Source of the DNA: Flaviaestuariibacter sp.
GTDB taxonomy: Bacteria; Bacteroidota; Bacteroidia; Chitinophagales; Chitinophagaceae
Direction: 5' to 3'
DNA length: 35,424 nucleotides
Assembly: GCA_028288515.1 (NCBI GenBank)
Contig: JAQBNP010000237.1
Location: 1 to 35,424 of the forward strand
Under the pieces are notes generated by a model that was given only the letters and a program-made list of their open reading frames with translations, was not told the DNA's origin and ran no database searches. The position numbers and the translations under genes were made by a program. Positions 1-7,649 of the stretch are shown piece by piece (the stretch's first letter is position 1; each line of letters begins with the position of its first letter).

Positions 1-652
1 GCTGGACAGCTTCCATTCGGGCAACCTGATTTACAGCGCCTGCGTCCTCTGGGGCGATATCTGGTTCTTCCTCATTGGCGTCCCGCACCGCAATTCCTAC
101 GAGGAGCCGCTGTCGAGGGAGGCCTGCATCTTCGTCTCCAACCACGTATCGTATTTCGACATACCTGTCATCGTCAAAACGTTTCGCAAGCCAGTTCGGC
201 CACTGGGCAAGGCCGAAATGACAAAGGTTCCCGTCTTCGGCTACATCTATAAGAACGCCATCGTAACGGTGGCGCGGAGCAGCTCGGCGGACCGCGCGCG
301 CAGCGTCAAGCTGCTCAAGTCAACACTCCAGAAAGGTATCTCGGTTCTCGTCTTCCCCGAAGGCACCTTCAACCAAACCGGGCATCCACTGAAAGAATTT
401 TATGACGGCGCCTTTCGCATCGCCATCGAGACCGGCGCTCCGATCCGCCCGGTGCTTATGCTCGACACGTACGACCGGCTCCATCCCCGCAGCATCTTCT
501 CGGCGACGCCGGGCCGCAGCCGCTCCATCTTCCTTGCATCCATTCCGACCGCGGGACTCTCCCTGGCCGATCTCGACGAGCTGAAGCAGCGCGTGATCGA
601 CGAGATGAGTCGCAAGCTGAGGGCCTACGGCGCATCCTGGATAAATGAGTAA
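1..652 (+). CDS. plsC: 1-acyl-glycerol-3-phosphate acyltransferase (PlsC/LPLAT family), 5'-truncated
   Basis: The reading frame is open from base 2 and ends in TAA at 650-652; the start lies outside the window. The family transfers an acyl chain to lysophosphatidic acid at the inner membrane to give phosphatidic acid. Both signature motifs are visible: the HX4D catalytic motif in NHVSYFD (about bases 140-160) and the substrate-binding FPEGT motif in VFPEGTFNQTG (about 350-375). A hydrophobic stretch before HX4D (WGDIWFFLIGV) suits the membrane-associated N-terminus of this family. The frame must be read upstream of the Met codon at 218, because a start there would remove HX4D. priA follows 14 bases later on the same strand, so the two may be co-transcribed. 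The LPLAT family is clear; exact acyl-acceptor specificity cannot be read from the sequence. Confidence 0.88.
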   Translation, partial: LDSFHSGNLIYSACVLWGDIWFFLIGVPHRNSYEEPLSREACIFVSNHVSYFDIPVIVKTFRKPVRPLGKAEMTKVPVFGYIYKNAIVTVARSSSADRARSVKLLKSTLQKGISVLVFPEGTFNQTGHPLKEFYDGAFRIAIETGAPIRPVLMLDTYDRLHPRSIFSATPGRSRSIFLASIPTAGLSLADLDELKQRVIDEMSRKLRAYGASWINE

Positions 653-666
653 TTTGCAGCCCCTTC

Positions 667-3111
667 ATGACGTACGCCGAGATCATCATCCCGCTCGCCC
701 TTCCGAAAAACTATACGTGGGAGATCCCTCCGCGCCTGGCCGCCGGCCTGCTGCCCGGATGCCGCGTGGAAGTGAATCTGGGCAAGAACAAGAAGTACGC
801 AGGGATCGTGAAGCGCTTGCACGATGAGAAGCCCACCAGCTTCGAAGCAAAAGAGATCCTGAATGTCCTCGACGCCGAGCCGGTGATCCATCCGTTCCAG
901 TTGAAGCTGTGGGCCTGGATCGCGGACTACTATATGTGTTCCGAAGGAGAAGTGATGGCGGCAGCCCTTCCGGCGCATTTCAAGCTGTCGAGCGAGACGG
1001 TGCTGGTGTACAACGATGAATTCGGTGACGATTTCTCCACCCTCGACAACGAAGAGTACCTCGTTGCGGAGGCCCTCCTCATGAAGCACGAGCTGCGGCT
1101 TACTGAGGTCCAGCAGATCCTCGACGTCACCCACGTTTACCCGATCGTAAACCGCCTGATCGGTAAAAAGGTCTGCTTCGTGTGGGAGTCCCTCAAGCAA
1201 ACCTATGCGCCAAAAAAAGAGAGCTTTATCCTGCTCGATCCCCAATATGGAAATGAGGACAAGCTGGCCGACCTGCTGAACAACTGGAGCCGTGCACCGA
1301 AGCAAATGGACCTTCTTCTGAGCTATCTCCACCTTGTCCGCACGGAAGGCGAGGTGACCAGGAGCGAGCTCCTCAAGAAATCCAATGCGAGCGAAGCCCA
1401 GTTGAAGGGACTTGTTGAGAAAGGGATCCTGAGAACAGAACGACGCGCCATCGACCGGCTTCATACCCTGCCGAAAGACGTACACGTAGACTTTACTCTC
1501 AGCGATGCCCAGGAAGCGGCGCTGGCAGGGGTTCGCACCAGCTTCGAGACCAAGCCCGTCTGCCTGCTGCACGGCGTAACGTCGAGCGGAAAGACGCTTG
1601 TGTATATCAAGCTGATCGAGGAGCAGATCCGGCAGGGCAGGCAGGTACTGTATATGCTTCCCGAGATCGCGCTGACCGCGCAGATCATCCGCCGCCTGCA
1701 AAAATATTTCGGAGGCTTTATCGGCATTTATCACTCGCGCTTCAATCAAAATGAACGTGTCGAGATCTGGAATAAGGTCCGCAGTGGCGAAATGAAGGTG
1801 GTGCTTGGCGCCCGTTCCTCTCTCTTCCTGCCGTTCCGTGACCTGGGCCTCGTGATCTGCGACGAAGAGCACGACACATCGTATAAGCAGCAGGACCCGG
1901 CGCCCCGCTACAATGGGCGGGACGCGGCGATCTATCTCTCGTCGCTCAGTGGAGCTAAGGTGTTGCTGGGAACGGCAACGCCTTCACTGGAGACCTATCA
2001 CAATGCGAAGACCGATAAGTTCGGGCTCGTCGAGCTCATGGAGCGCTACCGCGATGTGAAGCTCCCGACCATCGAGATGATCGATACGCGCGCGATCCCG
2101 AAGAAGCCCGGCGAGAAGGTAATGTTCTCGGTGCAACTACTTGAGGAGATCAAAGCAACGGTGGCGCGCGGCAAGCAGGTGATCCTGTTCCAGAACCGCC
2201 GCGGCTATTCGCCCTACCAGGTCTGTGGTGCCTGCGGCTGGATCGCCCAGTGCCGCCATTGCGATATCTCGCTGACGTTTCACAAGTTTGCCAATAAGCT
2301 GAAATGCCACTACTGCGGCAATATCTACCCGCCCGTCAATACATGCATGGCCTGCGGAAGCGATAAGCTGAGCCAGCGCAGCTTCGGCACGGAGCGCATT
2401 GAGGAGGTGCTGGAAACAGACCTGCAAAATGTCAGGACGGCCCGCATGGATTTCGATGCGATCCGCAACAAGAACGCTCATGATGTGCTGATCCAGCAGT
2501 TCGAGCAACGCAAGGTCGACGTGCTCGTCGGCACGCAGATGGTGGTGAAGGGGCTCGACTTTGAGAACGTCGAGCTCGTTGGCATTCTCGATGCGGATGG
2601 CCTTTTGCATTTCGCGGACTTCCGGGTCAACGAGCGTGCGTTTCAATTGATGGAGCAGGTCAGCGGCCGTGCGGGCCGCAAGGAGGGGAAAGGCACGGTG
2701 ATGATCCAGACGTCCACGCCAAACCACCCGCTTCTGCTGCATGTTGCCCGACATGATTATATCGGGATGTATGCAGAAGAGATCGAAAAGCGAAAGCAAT
2801 TCTTTTACCCGCCCTTCTCGCGCATCATCCACTTGTCGTTTCGTGACAAGGAAAAAGACATCGTATTCGAGGCTGCGCACCGCTTTGCAAAGATGATGCA
2901 GATGGCTTATGGCGCCTATATGGTTGGTCCTGCCGAGCCCGTCGTGAGCCGTGTCAGGAACCTTTACCTGATGGAGCTCCTGCTCAAGCTTCCCCGAGAC
3001 AGCAACCTGATCGCCCGCTGCAAGGAAGACATCGCGAAGCACACCGCCGGCCTCCATGCGGAAGCGAGGTTCCGCAAAACGACGATCGTCCCGGATGTAG
3101 ATGCCTTATGA
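667..3111 (+). CDS. priA: Primosomal protein N' (replication restart helicase PriA)
   Basis: 814 residues, close to usual PriA length. PriA binds stalled or collapsed forks through its N-terminal 3'-DNA-binding domain and reloads the replicative helicase via the primosome. Visible in order: an N-terminal domain starting YAEIIIPLALPKNYTW; Walker A GVTSSGKT (within residues 300-310); Walker B DEEH (399-402) followed by DTSYKQQ; the zinc-binding insertion from about residue 520 with CxxC-type pairs (CGACGW, CRHC, CHYCG, CMACG, eight Cys in all); then motifs V/VI including GTQMVVKGLDFENV and QVSGRAGRKEGKG. The ATG at 667 puts the start 14 bases after the acyltransferase stop. The 3' end overlaps the convergent NAD(P)-binding gene by 6 bases (TTATGA holds both stops). 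Large open frames antisense to this gene are reading-frame shadows. Confidence 0.97.
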   Translation: MTYAEIIIPLALPKNYTWEIPPRLAAGLLPGCRVEVNLGKNKKYAGIVKRLHDEKPTSFEAKEILNVLDAEPVIHPFQLKLWAWIADYYMCSEGEVMAAALPAHFKLSSETVLVYNDEFGDDFSTLDNEEYLVAEALLMKHELRLTEVQQILDVTHVYPIVNRLIGKKVCFVWESLKQTYAPKKESFILLDPQYGNEDKLADLLNNWSRAPKQMDLLLSYLHLVRTEGEVTRSELLKKSNASEAQLKGLVEKGILRTERRAIDRLHTLPKDVHVDFTLSDAQEAALAGVRTSFETKPVCLLHGVTSSGKTLVYIKLIEEQIRQGRQVLYMLPEIALTAQIIRRLQKYFGGFIGIYHSRFNQNERVEIWNKVRSGEMKVVLGARSSLFLPFRDLGLVICDEEHDTSYKQQDPAPRYNGRDAAIYLSSLSGAKVLLGTATPSLETYHNAKTDKFGLVELMERYRDVKLPTIEMIDTRAIPKKPGEKVMFSVQLLEEIKATVARGKQVILFQNRRGYSPYQVCGACGWIAQCRHCDISLTFHKFANKLKCHYCGNIYPPVNTCMACGSDKLSQRSFGTERIEEVLETDLQNVRTARMDFDAIRNKNAHDVLIQQFEQRKVDVLVGTQMVVKGLDFENVELVGILDADGLLHFADFRVNERAFQLMEQVSGRAGRKEGKGTVMIQTSTPNHPLLLHVARHDYIGMYAEEIEKRKQFFYPPFSRIIHLSFRDKEKDIVFEAAHRFAKMMQMAYGAYMVGPAEPVVSRVRNLYLMELLLKLPRDSNLIARCKEDIAKHTAGLHAEARFRKTTIVPDVDAL

Positions 3112-3783
3112 CGCAGTCAAATCGGCAGCAAGCTTGGTGATCTCGCCGTATTCGTACACATGAACGCCGGGCGCAGGCTCTTTGCCTGCCTGCAGCATCG
3201 CAGCGGCAACGTCCTGTGCCGACACAGGCTTCAGACGTTTGGGAAGAGCGAACGAAAACGCTTTCATCGCGATTTGTCCTGCGCGCTCGGCAGGACGGGA
3301 TTCACCGCGCTGCCCGAGCAGCATCGAGGGCCGGAAAAAAGAGACCGAGCTCAGTGAAAGTGCAGTGATCGCTTCCTCGATCTCCCCTTTGAGCCGCAGG
3401 TAGAAATTGCCTGACCGTGTATCGGCGCCCACGGAGGACACCAGCACGAATGTCGGGCAGCCCGTGTCGCGACAGTGGCGTGCCGCACTGACCGCGATGT
3501 CAAAGTCGATCTTGCGGTACGCATCACGGTCGCCATTGACCTTTTTCTGTGTCGTGCCAATGGCGCAGAAGACGACGTCGCTGCCATCAATGGCGAGCCG
3601 GAAGGCTTCGGCGTCGGTGAAGTCAAGAAGTTTGTTGACCGTTTTGCGATCAGTGCCCGCGAACGGACGGCGCACCAGCAGTCGGATGTCCGTGAAGAAC
3701 GGATCAGTCTGCAGGCGCGCCAGGAGGTGGCCGCCGACCAGGCCTGTTGCCCCAATGAGCGTAGCTGTTCGCGTCTTGTTCAT
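3106..3783 (-). CDS. NAD(P)-binding Rossmann-fold oxidoreductase (atypical SDR, HTATIP2-like)
   Basis: 225 residues. The N-terminus has a beta strand and the glycine-rich dinucleotide loop GATGLVGGHL (about residues 11-20), followed by VVFCAIGTTQKK, and later FVLVSSVGAD and FYLRLKGEIEEA, where the YxxxK of classical SDRs would lie. The pattern matches the NAD(P)H-binding/NmrA-like families and resembles the CC3/HTATIP2 group of atypical SDRs. The substrate is unknown. It is the last gene of the minus-strand set that starts at 10930: only 2 bases separate its ATG from the stop of the DUF3857 gene upstream. Its stop overlaps the convergent priA stop. The fold is secure; a role related to the upstream secreted proteins is not shown, and it may simply be carried along by the operon. 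Confidence 0.85.
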   Translation of the reverse strand: MNKTRTATLIGATGLVGGHLLARLQTDPFFTDIRLLVRRPFAGTDRKTVNKLLDFTDAEAFRLAIDGSDVVFCAIGTTQKKVNGDRDAYRKIDFDIAVSAARHCRDTGCPTFVLVSSVGADTRSGNFYLRLKGEIEEAITALSLSSVSFFRPSMLLGQRGESRPAERAGQIAMKAFSFALPKRLKPVSAQDVAAAMLQAGKEPAPGVHVYEYGEITKLAADLTAS

Positions 3784-3785
3784 TG

Positions 3786-5738
3786 TTATTTTTTACGGTC
3801 GAGCACCAGCACAACCTTGTTGAAATCAGCAGACGCATTGATCACTTTTTTGAACGCGGGGTACTGCTCCATGGGGTAGTAGTACTTGTTGTATGATTCG
3901 CTGATGACGATATGCAGGATGTTCTTGTCGAGAGAGTACGTGGAAACAAAACCCATGGTCACCTTGCCATTGCTGGTCACGACCTCGTTGAAGGCGAGGT
4001 CTTTCAGGTTCTTGATTTCGTAGCCGTCCGGGATAACGATGTCGATCGTGCGGTCTAGTACGTGGGGGAAGGGAAGCTCGATCGGTGTGGTGCGCTCTTT
4101 CTCGTCATACATCTGCACTTGCTCGCCGATGAGGTCGCCCACCTTGATGATGATCTTTTCCCCCGCCTTTTCAACGAGCTCGGGCGCTTTCAATTTTGCT
4201 TTGATAATAAACGGCTTGTAGGGATCGGCCTGCTCGAGCTCCTTGTTCTCGAAGCTGCTCGACAGGAGGTTGTCTTTGCCGCTGCCGTATTTGACGAGCT
4301 GCCGAAGAATTTTATCCTGCTCGTCTGCCGGGTAAAAGACGAATGGCGCGCGGTAGGTTGCAGCCGTGTAGCCTCCATAGATCTGCTTCACATCCAGGAG
4401 AAGGGCGTCCATGTCCTTATCGAGCTCGGCCCGCAGCTCCAGGTTATGGAAGGAGTACTTCATGTCTTCCATCGTGATGGGCTTGATCTCGCCGATGGCC
4501 GATTGAAACGTGCCGAGCTTCGTGACAACGCAATACAGGCCGTTCGTGCCGGCCCATGTCGGCGGTATCCACGGGTAGCGGTAGGCATTGGCCGAGGGGG
4601 CGAGGTATTTCTGCTGCGATGGGAAGTAGAATAGCAGGTTCTGCGCGTTGTTCCAGTTCTCTATATTCTTCTCGATCACGAAATCGGAGCGGTCGCCGCT
4701 GAGCACGATCTCAAAGTCGATATTGCTCACTGCCAGCGCCGTGGCAAAAAGCTTGTTGAAAGCCCGCTCGCTCGACACCTTTGTCTTGATCACTTTCACG
4801 AGGTCGCCGGCGTCCTCGTTGTCGATGTCTGTGCGGGTCTGGAAATTTTTCTTCAGGTAATTCTCGAGACGCGTGATCTTTTCAGTTTCTGACGAAGCGG
4901 ACAATATGCCCGCGTCGCTAACAAGGTCGCGCACACGCTTGGTCTCCTTCTCGCTGGCGTCCGAATAATTATCATACACTTTCTTCGCCAGCTCGTTCCA
5001 TGTGAAGAGACGCTCCGACGTGCTTTTGGCGACATTGTAGCTCAGCTTGTATTCGACGCGCTTCAGGTTTGCGTCCTGCATGGAGTAGGTCTCTTCAACG
5101 GGCGCATCGAGGTTTGCAGCGTCCAGGGAGAGGTAGCGCTTTTCGCCGTAGCTTGTATCCCTGAAGGCTGGCAGGTTGTTGTACGTGCGGGCATCGAACT
5201 TCAGGTGGTCCGGCGAGATCAGCTCAAAATGGCTGGCCATGACCGGCACCCGGGCCGTCATATATTCTCTTCCGAAGAAAGAAGCATACTGTTTCATGGT
5301 GTAATAAAATTCCACCTCGCATCCTTTTGCCAGGCCTTCCAGGGCAAATATCTTGTAGGTCCGGTTGTCTTCCTGCAGGTCCTTGATATTCTTTTCGTCG
5401 AGCTCTATGACTTTTCCGGACGGAAGCGTCGTGCGCGCTTTCACGGTTACCATCTGCAGGGCCTGGTCAAACGGCAGGTAGATGCGGTTAAAATACTCAA
5501 TGCCCTTGTCCGTATTGATGTGGATCAGCCGGTGCACCGTTTTATAGAGGAAGATGCCGTCTTTCTCCAGGGAATATTCGTTGATCTTGTCTTCCTGGAC
5601 ATAGACCGCTGCCTCGTCCTTATACTTGTCGGCAACCGCGTGAAGCGCCGGGCGTTCCTGCCAGTGAAATGTTTTGATCGATGTTTGCGCAGTCGCGGAG
5701 AGGCTCGTGGCGAGGCAGAGAAGGAGGAATGATCGCAT
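3786..5738 (-). CDS. DUF3857 protein with a degenerate transglutaminase-like domain
   Basis: 650 residues with an N-terminal signal peptide (MRSFLLLCLATSLSATAQ), so probably periplasmic. The DUF3857 beta-rich region follows (about 40-230; KTVHRLIHINTDKGIEYF, LPSGKVIELDE), then a helical region matching a transglutaminase/protease core (about 250-400) and a C-terminal beta-rich part. Aligned by eye with its neighbour at 5742-7649, the catalytic Cys position falls in VSSERAFNKLF (residues 321-331, Glu324 in place of Cys), and neither the His nor the Asp of the triad is evident in NWNNAQNLLFYF and YLAPSA. It therefore looks like a non-catalytic paralogue. Only 3 bases separate it from the intact paralogue upstream and 2 from the NAD(P) gene downstream, so all are likely co-transcribed. 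Function is unknown; a binding or scaffold role is inference. Confidence 0.85.
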   Translation of the reverse strand: MRSFLLLCLATSLSATAQTSIKTFHWQERPALHAVADKYKDEAAVYVQEDKINEYSLEKDGIFLYKTVHRLIHINTDKGIEYFNRIYLPFDQALQMVTVKARTTLPSGKVIELDEKNIKDLQEDNRTYKIFALEGLAKGCEVEFYYTMKQYASFFGREYMTARVPVMASHFELISPDHLKFDARTYNNLPAFRDTSYGEKRYLSLDAANLDAPVEETYSMQDANLKRVEYKLSYNVAKSTSERLFTWNELAKKVYDNYSDASEKETKRVRDLVSDAGILSASSETEKITRLENYLKKNFQTRTDIDNEDAGDLVKVIKTKVSSERAFNKLFATALAVSNIDFEIVLSGDRSDFVIEKNIENWNNAQNLLFYFPSQQKYLAPSANAYRYPWIPPTWAGTNGLYCVVTKLGTFQSAIGEIKPITMEDMKYSFHNLELRAELDKDMDALLLDVKQIYGGYTAATYRAPFVFYPADEQDKILRQLVKYGSGKDNLLSSSFENKELEQADPYKPFIIKAKLKAPELVEKAGEKIIIKVGDLIGEQVQMYDEKERTTPIELPFPHVLDRTIDIVIPDGYEIKNLKDLAFNEVVTSNGKVTMGFVSTYSLDKNILHIVISESYNKYYYPMEQYPAFKKVINASADFNKVVLVLDRKK

Positions 5739-5741
5739 GTT

Positions 5742-7649
5742 TTATTTTTTGCTGAGTACGATTGTTTGTTTGTAATGGGGGACCAGGTGGGAGAGGACTT
5801 CGTTCCAGGCCGCGAACTGGTCCTGCTCCAGCAGGAGGTGGTCTGTGTCAAGCTGCTGGGTGAGGATGATCGCATCCTTTTCCTGCCGGTACTGCAGGTC
5901 AAAGCCCCAGGTATTATTGGCGAAGTGCTCGCTGCGTGGCACGCTCGACACCTGGTACCCGGGAGGAAGGCTGAGGATCGCGGTCAGATTTCGCGAAGTG
6001 AGGTAGCGGTATTCAACCGGTGACTTTCGCTTGTCGGTCTCGATCGCCTGGTCCTCGAACAGCTTAAAAAGGTTGAGGTTCATGATCCATTCGTCTCCAA
6101 GCTTGCGCGCATAATCGGGCAGGGAGAAACGAGCGGTGACCCAGGCACTGTTGTGGTCCGGCGATTGGTCAACGGCCCAGTCCGAGAAGCGGATCTTGTT
6201 GCTCCCGCGGGCAAAGCGCGTCTGGAAATCATCGTCTCGTTCCTTCGTGTTCTTGTAGTTCAACAGGCCATACATATCGGACGAGTAGTAGCCGGTCAGG
6301 TGGATGCGGATCTTTCCAACAAGTCCTTTATCTGTGAGCTCGAGCCATGTGGTATCGCGATATAGGTTGGCTTCTTTCGGCACGATCTCCACGGGCACGA
6401 TCTTGTATTCTTTTTCGGAGAGGGCCACCAGCGCTTCCTTTCCCTGTATATGGCTTGAGGGCATTCCGAAGACGCAATCGCTGTCGGTGCCGTCCAGGAA
6501 AATGAAGCGGCCGTCAATCAGGATCGCGCAGATCATGTGGTTGTCGACGATGGGCAGCGGCGTTTCCGTGTAGCGGTAGGGCAGGTGGCGCGTGCCGATC
6601 CATGTGTAGTATGCCTTCACGCCCGCGTGGGTCAGCATGGCTGTGAGGATGCTTGCCATGTCTTTGCAGTCGCCAAAGCGCCGCGTGCACACGAGGCTTG
6701 CCTGGCGCGGCACGAAGCCTTCGAGGCCCTCCTCAAAGGCAACATACTTGATGCTTGCCTGGACCCACCGGTAGATGCGCTTTGCTTTCTCCAGGTCGGT
6801 GGCGCCTTTTGACAGGGAGTCCGTAATATGCGCAAGGTCGGCGCTGATCTCTGTGTTGAGTCCTTTCAGGAAGCCGTAGTTATACCGGTAGAGGTCGTCC
6901 GGCGTTGACAGGAATGGCTTCCATGTTCCATCGTCCTCAACCTTGTCGATATAGAAGATAACGTGCGTGGCGAAGTACGAATGGCCCGGCGCGTTATCAT
7001 AACCCGGGACGCTCTGCGCATCGCGGAGCGAAAACGTATACGTGGTCCTGTCCTTTCGCCGCGTTTCCTGCACCTGCACCTTTGACGCGTTGGCGCCCTT
7101 GACCAGGTACTTGACCTGGACATCGGAGGGGAAGACAACCTTCAGCTCCCCATCGCGGACCGGGAAGTAGCGGTCGAAATAGAACGGGGTTAGAAGATGC
7201 GCGTCGCTGTGAAAAAGCTCGTATTCAATATGGCGTGTGGCGCCCGGGGCAATACCCGTGAAATCGAAGGAGGTCTCTTTCGCATCGTCGTAGAACACGT
7301 AGTCCTGGCGGCTTGCGCCCGTGTTGACATGGGATACTTTCAGCTTCTTATTTTCTGCCGAGCGCGTGTAGGCGTCCCAGTCCTTCAGCTCGTTGAAGCT
7401 GCTGTGGTAGATGGCGCCATGTCCCATCATCTTCACGCCCTTGTCCGTGGCCAGGAGCATGTCTTCAGCATAGTTGGTGCGGGCCGTCAGCTTTCCCTTG
7501 TCGTTGTGGATCGTGACCTCGCAGGACAGCTTGGTGTAGACCGCCTCCGCATCAGGGAAGGGCTGGGCGGGCGACTGGCCCGCAACCGATTGGCTGGTCA
7601 AAAAGGCGAGGCCTGTCAATGTGGCCGCGGCCAGGTATATTCTTCTCAT
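5742..7649 (-). CDS. DUF3857 / transglutaminase-core domain protein, intact catalytic triad
   Basis: 635 residues. The N-terminal signal peptide (MRRIYLAAATLTGLAFL... SVAG) indicates export. DUF3857 occupies about residues 40-270, followed by the transglutaminase/protease core. The triad is complete: Cys328 in RFGDCKDMAS, His371 in DNHMICAI, Asp386 in FLDGTD. Such domains in bacteria act as cysteine peptidases, amidases or cross-linkers; which applies here cannot be told. The C-terminal 200 residues are beta-rich. Its ATG overlaps the TGA of the upstream TPR/MORN gene (ATGA at 7646-7649), implying translational coupling. The neighbouring paralogue at 3786-5738 lacks the triad, so the two may act as an enzyme and pseudoenzyme pair (inference). 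Confidence 0.9.
   Translation of the reverse strand: MRRIYLAAATLTGLAFLTSQSVAGQSPAQPFPDAEAVYTKLSCEVTIHNDKGKLTARTNYAEDMLLATDKGVKMMGHGAIYHSSFNELKDWDAYTRSAENKKLKVSHVNTGASRQDYVFYDDAKETSFDFTGIAPGATRHIEYELFHSDAHLLTPFYFDRYFPVRDGELKVVFPSDVQVKYLVKGANASKVQVQETRRKDRTTYTFSLRDAQSVPGYDNAPGHSYFATHVIFYIDKVEDDGTWKPFLSTPDDLYRYNYGFLKGLNTEISADLAHITDSLSKGATDLEKAKRIYRWVQASIKYVAFEEGLEGFVPRQASLVCTRRFGDCKDMASILTAMLTHAGVKAYYTWIGTRHLPYRYTETPLPIVDNHMICAILIDGRFIFLDGTDSDCVFGMPSSHIQGKEALVALSEKEYKIVPVEIVPKEANLYRDTTWLELTDKGLVGKIRIHLTGYYSSDMYGLLNYKNTKERDDDFQTRFARGSNKIRFSDWAVDQSPDHNSAWVTARFSLPDYARKLGDEWIMNLNLFKLFEDQAIETDKRKSPVEYRYLTSRNLTAILSLPPGYQVSSVPRSEHFANNTWGFDLQYRQEKDAIILTQQLDTDHLLLEQDQFAAWNEVLSHLVPHYKQTIVLSKK

Noticed and set aside
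625-1872. 415-codon open frame antisense to priA
   Set aside because: It lies wholly across a well-supported PriA frame, has no recognisable domain and arises from GC-rich codon usage. The same applies to the 306-codon antisense frame at 2137-3057.
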